Source: Miscanthus floridulus (taxonomy: Eukaryota > Streptophyta > Magnoliopsida > Poales > Poaceae). From it: DNA of 64,000 bases. The stretch is from NCBI RefSeq assembly GCF_019320115.1, contig NC_089583.1, positions 84,213,928 to 84,277,927 of the forward strand, written 5' to 3'. Below the pieces are notes generated by a model that saw nothing but the letters and a program-made list of their open reading frames with translations, ran no database searches and was not told the DNA's origin. Positions 34,987-47,129 of the stretch are shown in pieces; the first letter of the stretch is position 1, and each line of letters starts with the position of its first letter. Position numbers and translations under genes: made by a program.

Positions 34987-36041
34987 AGGGCGCCAGCCTT
35001 GTTCACGTACGCCTCCACGGGCCGCTCGCGTCTCGCGCCCGTGCAGCGCGCAACTGCGACGGACGGAGACATGACCCCGCGAAAGCAAGGGACAAAGCCT
35101 TTCTTTTTGGGCGGGTACACCGTGGCGCACGGAAAGTGAGCATGGAGTGCGCCCGTCGGTCCGTGCTTGGGCAAGCTGACCTCCCTGCAGGATGTTCGTT
35201 TTCTTCCAGGTACGAACCAGAAACGTTATATAATACATATGTGTTAAAAAAAACACATGCATTTTTATCTCTCTCTTTCTCGCTGGTGACCGCCGCCGCC
35301 GACGACGGCAACCGGCGAGCTCGCCCCAGCGCCCGCACCGGCCATGGGGGCAATGGCGGTGGTGGTGGCGAAAAAATTCATGTGTTAAAATTACATAAAA
35401 TACATAGTTGTGTAGTAGACAGAGTGATACGAAAAGGGCAATCGTGGTTAGGAGTTGTTAATCGTCGGATTGGACTATTGAAGGAAGCTTCGCATGATCT
35501 GTTTTTGGATATATCATAAACAAAGCTACAGCCTGTAGGAACACAACACATCAGCACCCACCTACCGTGACTGTTAAAGCTTCGACGTACTAACGGTCTC
35601 AAACAGCCTGTTGGTTTGATGGCTTCACTCAGAGCTTATCACTCGATCAACAATGTTTTTTTCTTACAATAAACTAGTATTAATTAGGTTTATCAGTATA
35701 GAAATCATGCGTATCTGGTTTTTTAGTTAGAGGACTAGAAATAAACTGTAGCCATAGTTAGAGAGAAAAAAATAGACTTTTTCCTTAAAGAACCACCAGT
35801 CCGTTGCAGATCAAGGAGCGTTTTTAACTAGTGTGCAAATGTGTCTTCTCGGCGAATTTCTGGGACACTGTATCTTACAACGAACACGGTGCTTGGCGCA
35901 CATAATTTACTCGCGCGCGAACATGGCCTAGTTTACTTTCTCACTTATACTAGTGTACTTTGATTCGAACCGGAGAGTAACAAAGAATGAGAAGCGTCCG
36001 TGGGGCGGGAACGGGGAGATGGAGATCGATCGAGGTCACGG
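34987..36041. other. Intergenic DNA 3' of the host gene
   Basis: No coding region is supported. A MITE remnant is near 35605-35720 (AACAATGTTTTTTTCTTACAATAAACTAG). A short inverted pair GTGTTAAAA near 35240 and 35382 brackets a GC-rich patch. Confidence 0.4.
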
Positions 36042-37250
36042 TCACGGGCGTGCCAGCGCTTGCGCGAGGCGCTGGACCTTGGCGGCGATCTCCGGCGGGA
36101 TCCGCACGGCGGACCGGGAGCGCTCCTTACCGCGCCGGAAGTCGAGCCCCAGCGCGTCCGACACGTCCTCGGAGGTCCACCCGGCGCGCCGGAGCGAGTC
36201 CGAGCACCGGCCAGTCTTGAGGACCAGCGCGTCGAGGATAGCCTCGGAATCGGGTACTGGGCCCCCGGCTTCCTCGCCGTCGAAGAACCCGGAGGCGGTG
36301 ACCTCGACCATCTCGTCCACTTCACGGTCCCTCCACCCGCCTTTCTTCAGCATTGATCCGAGCTCGTCGAGGTAGTTGTCCACCCACCGCGGGGTTGACC
36401 GCCAGGGTGGCGACGGGCAGCCAGAGGAGGAGGAAGAAGAGGCGGTGGAGGCTTCCGAGGACGAGGAGTCGCGGCGGCGGCGGTCGGACGCGGCGTCGCT
36501 CCAGAACTCGATCCAGCGCGGGGCCTGGACGGCGTCGAGGCTCCGGCGCGTGCACGACGACCTGCCGGTGGAGAGAGGGGACGCGAGCGGAGAGGAGGAG
36601 ACGACGTGATCCATCGTCGTCGGCTGGAACGAGGCGTCGCGGGTGAAGAAGTGGAGCAGGTCGAGGCCGCAGCAGAGCACGCGGTCGTCGGCGACGAAGA
36701 AGACCGGGTTCCCGGCGAGGCAGGGGCGGCAGGGCAGGTAGCAGCGGTCGAAGAGCGGCACGAGAAGCGGCGCGCGGCGGATGGCGGAGCGCGCGAGCCG
36801 CAGGGCGCGGTCCGGGTCGGCGGCCCTCCGCCCCCAGCACCGAGGCCACAGCGCGCCCCTCGCGACCTGGAAAGACGCCGCCGCGGCGGGGAGGTCGAAC
36901 GCGGCGCGGAGGCCCGCCCGGCCCCGGCCGCGCCAGTCCGGGAACCCGGGACCCGAGGGGACGCCGAGGGCGAGGACGGCGCGGAGGTCCGGCGGGAACG
37001 TGAACCCGAACTCGGCCTCCGCGCGGGCGAGCTCCGCGTCGGAGAGGCCCGGGAGGACGGCCACCCCGGGGGCCTCGCGGAGGTGGGCGAGCACCCCCGC
37101 CGCCACGGCGTGGAAGGAGTGCAGCCCGTGCCGCGGCGACGCGGACGCCGATGAGGGCCCCGCGGCGGCGCGCGTGGACAGGCGCCGCAGCGCCGCCGTG
37201 TGCGCCACCGACGGGGCCAGCCCCGCCATCCGGTGGTCCACGTCCACCAT
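36042..37250 (-). CDS. Conserved plant protein of unknown function, SMI1/KNR4-like N-terminal stretch
   Basis: This is an intronless 402-residue protein. I place the start at the ATG at 37250 ([15 protein letters not shown]) because the longer frame upstream to 37652 crosses a TATA box and reads as non-protein sequence. Residues 68-94 ([20 protein letters not shown]) match the SMI1/KNR4 helix-turn pattern, followed by [11 protein letters not shown]. Residues 181-202 ([20 protein letters not shown]) form the conserved core that grass and Arabidopsis homologues of this unnamed family share. A serine-rich low-complexity stretch is at 261-277, [18 protein letters not shown] at 289-306, and a conserved basic tail follows. 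No signal peptide or membrane segment is seen, so it is probably cytosolic or nuclear. The biochemical role is unknown. High GC is typical of grass single-exon genes. Confidence 0.9.
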   Translation of the reverse strand: MVDVDHRMAGLAPSVAHTAALRRLSTRAAAGPSSASASPRHGLHSFHAVAAGVLAHLREAPGVAVLPGLSDAELARAEAEFGFTFPPDLRAVLALGVPSGPGFPDWRGRGRAGLRAAFDLPAAAASFQVARGALWPRCWGRRAADPDRALRLARSAIRRAPLLVPLFDRCYLPCRPCLAGNPVFFVADDRVLCCGLDLLHFFTRDASFQPTTMDHVVSSSPLASPLSTGRSSCTRRSLDAVQAPRWIEFWSDAASDRRRRDSSSSEASTASSSSSSGCPSPPWRSTPRWVDNYLDELGSMLKKGGWRDREVDEMVEVTASGFFDGEEAGGPVPDSEAILDALVLKTGRCSDSLRRAGWTSEDVSDALGLDFRRGKERSRSAVRIPPEIAAKVQRLAQALARP

Positions 37251-37387
37251 CGCTGCTGCGCTTTCAACCGGAGTGTGAGCCTGTTGCGTTGCGTCTCGGG
37301 TGCGGTGCGGGAGCGAGGAGTCCTTGAGATGCCGAGGAAACGGCTGCTGAGACAGAGGACACGAGGAGACGGGCGGAGGGAGGGGTG

Positions 37388-37398
37388 GGTTTATATAG
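37388..37398 (-). promoter_or_regulatory. TATA box of the 402-residue protein gene
   Basis: The minus strand reads CTATATAAACC about 140 bp upstream of the ATG at 37250, implying a leader of roughly 110 bases. Confidence 0.7.
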
Positions 37399-37649
37399 GG
37401 GGAGGCGGTGGCCGTCGGTAAGACAAGGGTGGGGTCTAGGGCCGTGGACGTGGGGGCCCTGCGGAGATCTGAGCTGAGCGTGGGGCGAGAAAGCGACGGC
37501 GTCGCAGACATCGTGTGCTTCTTCGATGCGAGCTGGCTGCAGGTGGTGTTAACGTTGCGCGTCTCCGCTTCTGAGGTTATCACCGCAAGCCCAAATCCAA
37601 ACACGAGATCCATTCTTAGAATTGGATAGCGCGCAGTCACTGAATCACC

Positions 37650-39235
37650 CATCTAAATTTTTTTTTCCAACAGCTAACGCAAAATTTCCTCCCTTCGCCG
37701 GCGAGACTGGCCCCGCGCCTCTTGCGGCGGCGTCGCTCCTCCAGTTGCGGACTCGCGGTCACGGCGAGCGCGGCTCCTCCACTCCCGGCGCGCGCGGCTC
37801 CTCCACTCCTCCAGTCGCGGTCGCGGCAGTCACAGCTCCTCCACAGTCGGCGGTCGCGGCGAGCGCGGCTCCTCCACTGCCGTCTTCCCCGCTCCAAAGC
37901 TCCGCCCCAGGCCGCCGTCTCCGCCCCGCCGGCCGCTGTCTCCTCCCCGCTCCTAGGTAGCAGGCCACCGCCTTCGGTGATCGAGCGAGCGGCGCACCTC
38001 CTCCCTCCACGTCGCGGCCCGACGCCAGCGGGCCCGCACCAGCAGCGCCACCGCCGACACCACGACGAGCGCCACCAGCGCCGCGGCCGAGGACGGTTCC
38101 GCCTCCTCCTCCGCCTCAGCCCGACCCTCCTCCCCCTTCGCGCATAGATCTCGGCCCCGCCGCTCCTACTCGCCGGAGACGGAGGAGGGGGAGTCGGGGC
38201 TGCTGGACGGGGGCACGAGGCCGGCCGCTCCCCGCCGCAGACTTGCCTCGCCGAGCCGGTAGCGCCCCGCCGCGGTCCTCACCGTCATCTCGTCCACGGG
38301 CCCACCACTATGGGCGCAAGATTTTTGCGTCGTCTCTCCTCGACAGCGCTTTTTTGCGTTCTGGATGGCCTCGGATGCAAAATGGGTCCTTTGTCTGGGT
38401 CTTCTATTGTAGCATGTTTTTAGGTATGCAAAGCACTGTGAAACCACCTATTTTACGTTTGGGTTGCTGTGTCGGAGACCGTCTGAAAACGCAAGCTCAG
38501 AGGTCAGGTACTCAAGAACGGGAGGGAGCAATAAATTCTTGTACTCGTATGATCGTATCGCGCATGGTTACTGTTTCACAGCAAGACTTTCTCAATCTTG
38601 TACTGTAACGTTCCGTTTTTTTAAATAAAAAAAAAACAAATAAGAACGGGTGATATTCTATTTTAGTAGTGACAATACAAATCAGAGATGGAGTGGCATC
38701 AATCGGTCGAGCTACAGCTACAGCCTACAAAATGTTTTTTTTTTGGTCCATTATTCGGTGCCTGGGCCAAGGACACCTGTGTTCATAACCCCGGGAAGCA
38801 CAAGTACATGCGGATAGGGAATCCCTTGCCAGCCAGGGATCGATGCCATAACTTGCTTGGGAGCACTCGGATCAGATGTCCCCCAGCCCCCAGGAAAGCG
38901 AAGGAAGGGGGATGCTTTGCTTAGTTGGCTTGGCTGCTCATCTCTTATCATAGAACCCAATAATGCTGTCAGAGAAACAGAAACCCAACTGGTGGCCATG
39001 ATTTTGGTCCCCCCGGAAACCGTGCATCCGTTCATGGCTTCCTCTTGGAGTAGGTCCGTCCGGCGTCCGCTACCGCGCTGCACCATCCAGCCTCTTTCGT
39101 GTACTCGGTGTACGGGCATGTGTACGTCGACTGATCTGACGAACTTCCCTGCAAGTTGCTCGTGGTTTCTCCAGATCATTGTGCATCATCGTGTAAACAC
39201 AAGGCACCGCGCGTGGCGTGTGGATACTGAGACGA
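37650..39235. other. GC-rich then mixed intergenic DNA, no gene supported
   Basis: 37700-38300 contains repeated GCGCGGCTCCTCCACT-type units and overlapping ORFs on both strands of Ser/Pro/Arg type, which I regard as compositional. 38640-39200 has a 142-codon minus ORF without recognisable domains. Confidence 0.4.
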
Positions 39236-39239
39236 GACG

Positions 39240-40095
39240 CTCTGAATGACCGGCCGGCCGCCCGTATACATGGCCAACCGGCCGCACGGCACGGCACGGC
39301 ACGGGCACAGGCACGGGCACGACCAGGCACGATACTATGCGGTCCAGTAGCTTAGCCGTACCGTGTCTATAAGTGCCGCCGTGCCAAGGTCGTGGCCCAG
39401 GCACGTTACTAAGGGAGGTTAGCCGTGTCGTGCCGTGCTCGTAGGCACGGCAGCCCGCGTGTGACTGTGCCAGCCCGCAGCCATGCCTCGCACTCGAGGC
39501 TATCGCGTCGCCGCCGCGTCTTGCGCTCGTGGCCGTCGCTCCGCCACCGCAACAGCCATGCCTTGCGTGAGGCCATCGCGCCGCCACAGCAGTGCCTTAG
39601 GCGAACGTCGCCGCGCTGCCGCAGGCCGCAGCGCCTTGCCACGCAGTCGCGCCATCATCGTAGCCATGTTTGGAGGGGAGAAGGGAGCAGGGGAGGGAGT
39701 GACCTAGGACATGCAGTCGCTAGCCTAGTGAGCGAGAGGCGGAGAGGATTCGGCGCTTCGGTCGTTTGGGACTCGGAGAAGGATCGAGCGAGAGAGTTGC
39801 GGCTGGGAGGGAGGGAAATGAGAGAGAATGAGGATGGAGGTAGCTTTTATACCTAGGTTTTCTATCAAGAGCTACATCCAATGGTCAGTAATACTTGAAG
39901 ATGATCCAACGACTGAGAATAACCGAGCTGCCATCGTGTCGGCCTGTTATCCGTGTCGTGCCTGGGCCGACACTACGGGCCGACATGGCGGCCTAGGCAC
40001 GACACTACGACCAGGTCGTGCCAGGCATGGGCACGATGTGAACCAGGCCGTGCCGTGCCTAGGCCGTGCTTATTAGTGCCGTGCCAGTGCCGGCC
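39240..40095. mobile_element. Candidate non-autonomous DNA element with GGCACG subterminal repeats
   Basis: Both ends of this block are dense in GGCACG/CGTGCC units (39264-39475 and 39935-40092) in mirrored orientation, with CCGGCC close to each edge. The middle (39480-39900) is GC-rich with a TTTTATACCT TATA-like site at 39844. Such subterminal repeats are common in plant hAT elements. Target duplications were not found, so ends and superfamily are uncertain. Confidence 0.4.
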
Positions 40096-41789
40096 TGTAA
40101 CACCCTAGGTGTTAAGCATGCATTTGGCATTGGCATTGCATGGGCACAATTATCATTGATCATTCATGAGCATGAGCATCTCAAATTTTCTCTATGATTG
40201 CTTATATAACATGTGTTTGTCACTAAATGCTTAACATATGCTAGGGTTTACATGTGACTAATGTATAAAATGTTTGTGGGTCCCTAGGAGTACCTTAAAC
40301 ATGCTTATAATGTCACATGTAACAACTTTGGTATTCATGACTTGGACCAAATTGGCCTCTAAGTCATGGTTATAGTGTAATCTACCATTTTCAAGTTGCA
40401 TGTTTAACCTAAGTTGAACTATACCCTAGAGACTTTGCATGGCTGTGCACCCTAAAGCAAAGTTGTAGAACTCAACTATGGTAACAACTTTTATTTTTGG
40501 GTCATGGTCTAATTAAGCTCCTAACTTGCTCTAAAATAGTGCATAAGTAGCAAGAAAATACTGTTTTAGTACTTTGAAAATTTTCTTAGTCATAATGATG
40601 TTTACAGTTTCAATGGTTCTCACTTGGGAGCATTGTAACTGGCTAACCGTTGCGAATTAGGGGATGCTTCCTAAGGCAAATTTATAGATTACATGTAGCT
40701 CTACAACTTTCATTAATAAGGTTTTTGCAAAGGACGAACGGTTTAGGTGTAACGATTACGTGAAGTCGCACTGTCACTCGCGTTCATCTGGGTCTGATGT
40801 CGTTTCGACACCGGTGTCAGTGGTCGACCGGGAGCAGGCCAGGCGCGCCGCATGGCGGCCGTACGCCGACGCCGACCCGGCCGGTCAAGCCAGCGTGGGG
40901 AGAAAAGGCGTGCGCCTCTACTGCTCGCCCCATTTTTCTCTCGCACCTCGCTCTCTCTCGCCCACGCCAGAGCAAAGCGGAGCACCACGCCGTTGCTCTA
41001 TTGCCGTCGCTCCGCCATGCCCACTCACCGTCGTCGTAGCTCCACCGCTCGATTCCTCGCACCAATAGCTCCGCCACCTCCACCTCTACCTCCCCAAACC
41101 ACTACTACCTCACGTCACGCCTTGGTAAGGCCCTATTTCACCTCACCGCCACCGCGCCATCACCGGAGCGTCGTTGTGCTCTCGGCACGCCGCGGCTAGC
41201 TTTCATAGAAGCACCTCCGCTCACTCTCTCTAGTCTCATCTTCCCCTCTAACCCTAGTAACTCACGCCGGTGACTGATTAGCCTCTACCGCCGTGTGTTC
41301 ACTGGAACGCGGCAGCGCATCGCCGTGCCATTGTCGTCGCCAAGACCTTCACGCGGTCGAAGTTCACTGTCGCCTTGTCGGAACCCTAACCCTCCCTAGC
41401 TAGCTTCGTTAGGTTACCGTGAAGCCGTAACGTGCCTGGCCTGAGCACACCACGGCCAGAGAACGCCAGCGTACCGCCACGCTGCCTCCGCCATCGCTGT
41501 CGGCGAGGGTGCTCCAGTGCACCATCGGTCCAATGAGAGGTACCACTAGATGCGGGGGATCACAGGGAATGCAACGATGAAGACGCTACCGCCGGAGACC
41601 TCACCGATCAGCGTCGTCCCCTGTCCTGATCTCACTGATGGGTGGGTCCCATTGACCGCGGGCCCCAGCTGTCAGTCTATGTATGTTTTGATTTTTTGAT
41701 TTATTTTCTAGATTTGAATGTATGTTTTAAAAATTCATATATCAAGCTAGGAGTGTCCAATTTTGGTGAACCAAATTTTATTGGATTTC

Positions 41790-43640
41790 TCATGAAGTGT
41801 TGATAAAAATATCAAATGCATAGTTTCTAGTATTTTTCTTGGAGAATAAAATGGATCTAAATAAATGTTTTTTTAAATAGGTTCTATCTTGAAAATGCAT
41901 AACTTGAGCTTGGTATGTGCAAAAATTATGATTCCAATTTTGTTGAGTTTGTATTGACATGATCTAGCTAGAAAAAATACTAAACTTGTAGTGGTCATAC
42001 TTTGGATATGGTCTTCTTATTTAATCATAAATAAATGCTAGTTTCTAGTGAAAATAAATAAGGAAAAAATGCATAACTTGAGTTCATGCAAATTTTTGTA
42101 CAATGATCTTGTGTTATGGTGAAGCTAAGAAAAATATAAAATATGTTGCTTGACACTTGTTAAAAGGCAAAACTATTTTTGCTAAAATAAACCTAAGAAA
42201 CTTGTCATTTTTGTATAGAAGGCTATGCTTATCCAATTGGCATGAAATTTGTATAGTAGGCTTTTCGGGTCATATGTATTCTAGTGTATTTTTCTTAGAA
42301 TTTATGGAACCCTAGAAATATTTATCTCATAAATCACCTTATTATATAAAGAAATTAATAAAGGTATCTAAATACATTAGTTTAGCATAAACATAATGTT
42401 TTCTATGGTCCTTGTGATGCATATGATCTGCTGATAATGGTAGCTGTGCTTGAAGTTGATTGGTTATAAGCATCTACTTAATTATGGCTATAGGAGTAGT
42501 TTCTATTGTATTGATAAATTCTTGATGATAATTACATTTCTTGTGAAACTTGTTATCAACAAAGTTGTAGATAACTTACTTATCTTACTTATTTCAAATT
42601 TTCATGGTAATAGACTAAATGGTATGGGAGTTATAGCTGTTAGAAGTCTGCTATTAGATTTGCTTGTCTTCTAGATAGATCTGGATGATTAAATTGTTTA
42701 ACCTACATAGCTATTAAATCATCTTATGATGACTAAATAAAAGTAGTAGGCAATTGTATAAGCTTTCTAGAAAATCCAAGATCATAGCATTTGGTTGAGT
42801 AAAACTCCAGTTATGATCTAAAAGCTACTGTGTTATGGTCCAGAAATAGACTTAGTGTGGATTCTTAAACTTTCTAGAGAAGAGATATGCACCTACTCAG
42901 TAAATAAGAATTCAACTTGGTTATCATCTAAGTAACTTGATATAATCATAAGCATAGAATCATGCACATTCTCATGTCATATCATTCACAATCCTTCTTA
43001 TGCATCCATGATACTTACTTTATGCATATGCATGCAATAGGTGCAGTGGAAGAAATCATGTTGGTGGAACTCAAAGCCGATCCACAAGAGGAGAACCAGG
43101 AAGCTCATCACCAAGAAGCTCTAGGCAAAGGCGAACCTAAAGTTGATCATCTCCTAGAGTGCCCTGACCACCAGCCGACCACATTTGTGAAAGGCAAGCC
43201 CCGGAGCATTCTAACATCCTATGTGTTCTAATACCAACTTGAGTCCTTTTACGTTAATGCATTAAGTACTAGAAGTTGATTGGAACCTCTTGCTACATAT
43301 ATTTTCCTTGTCTAGAAATATCTATCTTGAATCCTATGTAGGTCTAGGATCGACCTTTATGCTTAGCCATGCTTATACCGGTAGAAGTCGGGTGATTTCC
43401 TGTCACCTGCGAGCTATAGGTGGTGACTTGATCACGGTTGGCTATATTGTGCTATCGTGGAACATAACCAGGTGATGTTGAATAATTGGAGACTGAGTGG
43501 AATCTTATATGTTAGGTATGGTGACTTATAGTGATTCCGTTTGTGTTGTTTAAGGATCGACAGTTGGAGGCCCTCTTGTCATGTTGAACGTATGCCTCTC
43601 ACAAAGTTGGCCGGATAAGTCATTTCGACCGCGAAGCCCA
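41790..43640 (+). repeat. Direct duplication, copy A
   Basis: It is collinear with 44207-46085 from CTCATGAAGTGT to GACCGCGAAGCC, with frequent substitutions and small indels throughout. Confidence 0.85.
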
Positions 43641-43839
43641 TGACCTATTGATCCGCTCCTCGTACATCTTTACTATCATCCAGAGTGCTCACTCTTACAG
43701 AGCGGGGCCTAGCCTGAGTTCAGCTACTCGTCTTCATGGTCAGAACGAGTTATCCAGCCAGCTAAATGATAAACATGCGTTCAATCTTATCAAAAGGTCC
43801 AATAATGGTACGGTCCTTAATCGACACAGACAAAATCAC

Positions 43840-44195
43840 ATGAGTCAACCTACACATAGACTTCGCCTGGCCTCCATTTACATTACCCTATGATTCTTTT
43901 CCACGATAGCAAATATAGCCAACAGTGCTTCTGTATCCACCTATATCTCACAGGTGATAGAAAATCATCCGACTTCTACCGGTCTAACATGGCTAAGCAT
44001 ATATTCAATCCTGGACCTACATAGGATTAAAGGTGTATATATCTGGACAAGGTAGTTCCATGCATCAAGTGTTTTTAGTCAACTCTTATAACCGAATGCA
44101 TCAATCATAAAAGAACTCAAGTGATATTTGTAAAAACATAAGAGGCTTAGAATGTTTCGGGGCTTGCCTGGAATCCAACACTAGGTCAGTGTTTG
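43840..44195 (-). repeat. Inverted fragment between the two direct copies
   Basis: Reading the complement, this stretch matches about 43170-43480: GGGGCTTGCC at 44159 pairs with GGCAAGCCCC at 43192, and GACTTCTACCGGT at 43971 pairs with ACCGGTAGAAGTC at 43377. A 43175-44195 hairpin is therefore possible. Confidence 0.75.
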
Positions 44196-44206
44196 TTAGA
44201 TGACAC

Positions 44207-46085
44207 TCATGAAGTGTAGTATTTGATAAAAATATGAAATGCACTGTTTATGGTATTTTTCTAGGAGAATAAAATAGAGCTAGATAAATGCTTTTTATAT
44301 GGTTTCTATCTTGAAAAATGCATAACTTGAGCTTGGTTTGTGCAAAAATTGTGATTCCAATTTTTTGAATTTGTATTGACATGCTCTAACTAGAAAAAAT
44401 ACTAAACTTATAGTGGTTGAACTTTGGATATGGTCTTCTTATTTAATCATAAATAAATGCTAGTTTCTAGTGAAAATAAATAAGGCAAAAATGCATAACT
44501 TGGGCTCATGCAAATTTTTGTACAATGGTCTTGTGTTATGGTGAAGCTAAGAAAAATATAAAATCTGTTGCTTGACACTTTTCAATAGGCTAAACTATTT
44601 CTACTAAAATAAACCTAAAAACTTGTCATTTTTGTATAGAGGGCTATACTTATCCAATTGGCATGAAATGTGCACAGTAGGCTTTTGGCATCATATGTAT
44701 GCTACTGTAATTTTATCAGAATTTATGTAACACTAGAAATATTTATCTCATAAATCACCTTATTATATAAAAAATTCATAAAGGTATCTAAATACGTTAG
44801 TTTGGCATAAACATAATGTTTTATGTGGTCCTTGTGATGCATATGATCTGCTGATAATGGTAGTTGTGCTTGAAGTTGATTGGTTATAAGCAGCAACTTA
44901 ATTATTGCTTTATAATTTCGCTAGATGGCTGTAGTAGTAGTTTTTGTTGTATTGATAAATTAATGATGATAATTACATTTCATGTGAAACTTATTATTAA
45001 CAAAGTTATAGATAACTTCCTTATATTACTTGTGTCAAATTTTTATGATAATAGACTAAATGGTTTGGGAATTATAGTTGTTAGAAGTCTGCTGTCAGAT
45101 TTGCTTGTCTTCTGGATAGATCTGGATGATTGAATTGTTTAACCTAGATAGCTTTTAAATCATATTGTGATGACTAAATGAAAGTTATAGACAATTTAAT
45201 AAGCTTTTCCGAAAGTCCAAGGTCACAACATTTGATTGAGTAAAACTCCAATTATTATCTAAACTTATAGCTGTTGTGTTGTGGTTCAGAAATGGACTCA
45301 GTGTAGATTCTTGAACTTTCTAGAGAAAAGATATGCATCTACTTAGTAAATAAGAATTCAACTTGATTACCATCTAAGTAACTTGATATAATCCTTAGCA
45401 TAGAATCATGCATGTTCTCATGTTATATCATTCACAATCCTTCTTATGCATCCATGATACTTACTTTATGCATATGCATGCAATAGGTGCAGGGGAAGAA
45501 ATCACGTTGGTGAAACTTGAAACCGATCCACAAAAGGAGAACCAGGAAGCTCAGCACCAAGAAGCTCCAGGTGAAGGCGAGCCTAAAGTTGATCGTCTCC
45601 TAGAGTGCCCTAACCACCAGTCGGCCACATTTGTGAAAGGTAAGCTTCGGAGCATTCTAACATCCTAAGTGTTCTAATATCAACTTGAGTCCTTTTTATG
45701 TTAATGCATTAAGTATTAGGAGTTGATTGGAACCACTTGTTGTATATATTTTCCTTGTCCAAAAATATCTATCTTGAATCCTATATAGGTCCAAGATCGA
45801 CCTTTATACTTAGCCATGCTTATATTGATAGAAGTCGGGTGATTTTCGATCACCTGTGAGCTATATGTGGTGACTTAATCATGGTTGGCTATATTATGCT
45901 ATCGTAGAACATAACCTGGTGATGTTGAACAATTGGAGACCGGCTGGAATCTGATATGTTAGGTGTGGTGACTTATAGTGATTCTGTCTATGTCGTTTAA
46001 GGACCGGCCGTTGGAGGCCCTCTTGTCATGTTGAACGCATGCCTCTCACATAGTTGACTGGATAAGTCGTTTCAACCGCGAAGCC
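44207..46085 (+). repeat. Direct duplication, copy B
   Basis: Partner of copy A. It runs on into the right part of the LTR block without a break. Confidence 0.85.
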
Positions 46086-46883
46086 GAGTAGCTCAACTCA
46101 GCCCGGGAACACGAGCATTTAAAGTGTGCACCCTGGAGACAGTAAAGATGTGCGGAGAGCCAATGGCGTGAGTCCAAAGCCAGGTTTGAGTCCCGAGCTT
46201 CCTAGCAGAGGTAGTATCTTTGAGGGTGCAGCGCTGGTATTACCCGTGATTTGGACCTGAGTTGTACCAAAGGTGACCTATGGGTGTGTGTTAGGAAAAA
46301 TTCCCCAGCTAGGTAGAAATCGATTCGAATCGCCATCTCTCTCGGATAGTGAAAACTTGACATGAGCCCCCTTCATCGTAGTAATTGATGAAAGTGTTGG
46401 TTACGTGGATTATGAAAATGCTCACCTTGATATGATTACTATTGTGATGATTTAATGGTACATAACATGTTTGGCGTAGGATAAATGCTAATATAGAATG
46501 GAACAAGAATAATAAACTTGTTATTCAAAAGTTAAAAGATACTAGATAAATATTGGCTTGTAGGCAAAGGATGTTAACCAGCTCCACTTATAAGCCTTGC
46601 ATGATCATTAGTGTCTCTTATTTTTGGTTTATGACGGGTAAGTCTAGCTGAATACCTTATCATACTTAGGGTTTATTTCCCTATTGTTGCAGATAATGTG
46701 ATATACCACGGCTACTGTAAGCACTGTTTTGCTCCTGCACTGTCTGGCGGAGAGTCACCGTCACAGTAGTCGGTTAGATGCTGACGGTGCGGCGTGACCG
46801 GTGGTGAGTGAGCCAGGGACTGGCATTCTTGGGCGAATGGCGGCTATTACTTGTTGCGATTGGATTTGGAAGCTGTGTTATTA

Positions 46884-47126
46884 GAGCAAGGTTAATAATA
46901 CAGCTGGCTTGCTGGTTGTAAGGTTCCTTGTAGCCTTCTCTTAGCCCACTCATATAGTAGTTGGCTCTTTACAGTTAACACATGGCTCACTTATCTCTCT
47001 CACAGACTTTCTTGGTTCTTGTGCCCAAGCCGGCTATAAGCTTACAACCTGCTTCTCCTCTCTCTCCTCCCTTCTCTTCTCTATCTCAGCATTTAGTCGG
47101 CTTACAACCTGCTATTATACTTGCTC
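46884..47126. mobile_element. Tourist-type MITE (PIF/Harbinger) with TTA duplications
   Basis: Inverted ends GAGCAAG(G)TTAATAATA and TATTATACTTGCTC are flanked by TTA at 46881-46883 and 47127-47129. Length is 243 bp. This GAGCAAG family is abundant in grasses. Confidence 0.85.
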
Positions 47127-47129
47127 TTA

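Larger units (their letters stand above)
40096..46870 (+). mobile_element. Non-coding Ty3/gypsy-type LTR block, rearranged
   Basis: It starts TGTAACACCCTAGGTGTTA, a frequent LTR start of grass Ty3/gypsy (Tekay/Retrosat-type) elements. Its right part (46100-46830) has the AATCGCCATCTCTCTCGGAT and GTGATATACCACGGCTACTG segments typical of those LTRs. No retroelement protein is encoded. It contains a direct duplication (41790-43640 and 44207-46085) and an inverted fragment between the copies. The right border is approximate. It may be a single LTR enlarged by internal duplication, or two overlapping LTR remnants. Confidence 0.5.

Noticed and set aside
37251..37652. Upstream extension of the 402-residue protein to 536 residues
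   Set aside because: It crosses a good TATA box at 37388-37398 and the translation looks non-coding; the ATG at 37250 begins the conserved protein.
38751..39179. 142-codon minus-strand ORF
   Set aside because: No recognisable domain, codon pattern or neighbour support.
42962..45668. Two similar small ORFs (42962-43231 and 45408-45668) with peptides sharing DPQ.ENQEA and FVKGK.RSILTS
   Set aside because: They lie in the two copies of the direct duplication. Of roughly 21 codon differences I counted about 16 change the amino acid and 5 do not, as expected for neutral drift, and copy B gains a stop near the end. No protein constraint is supported.
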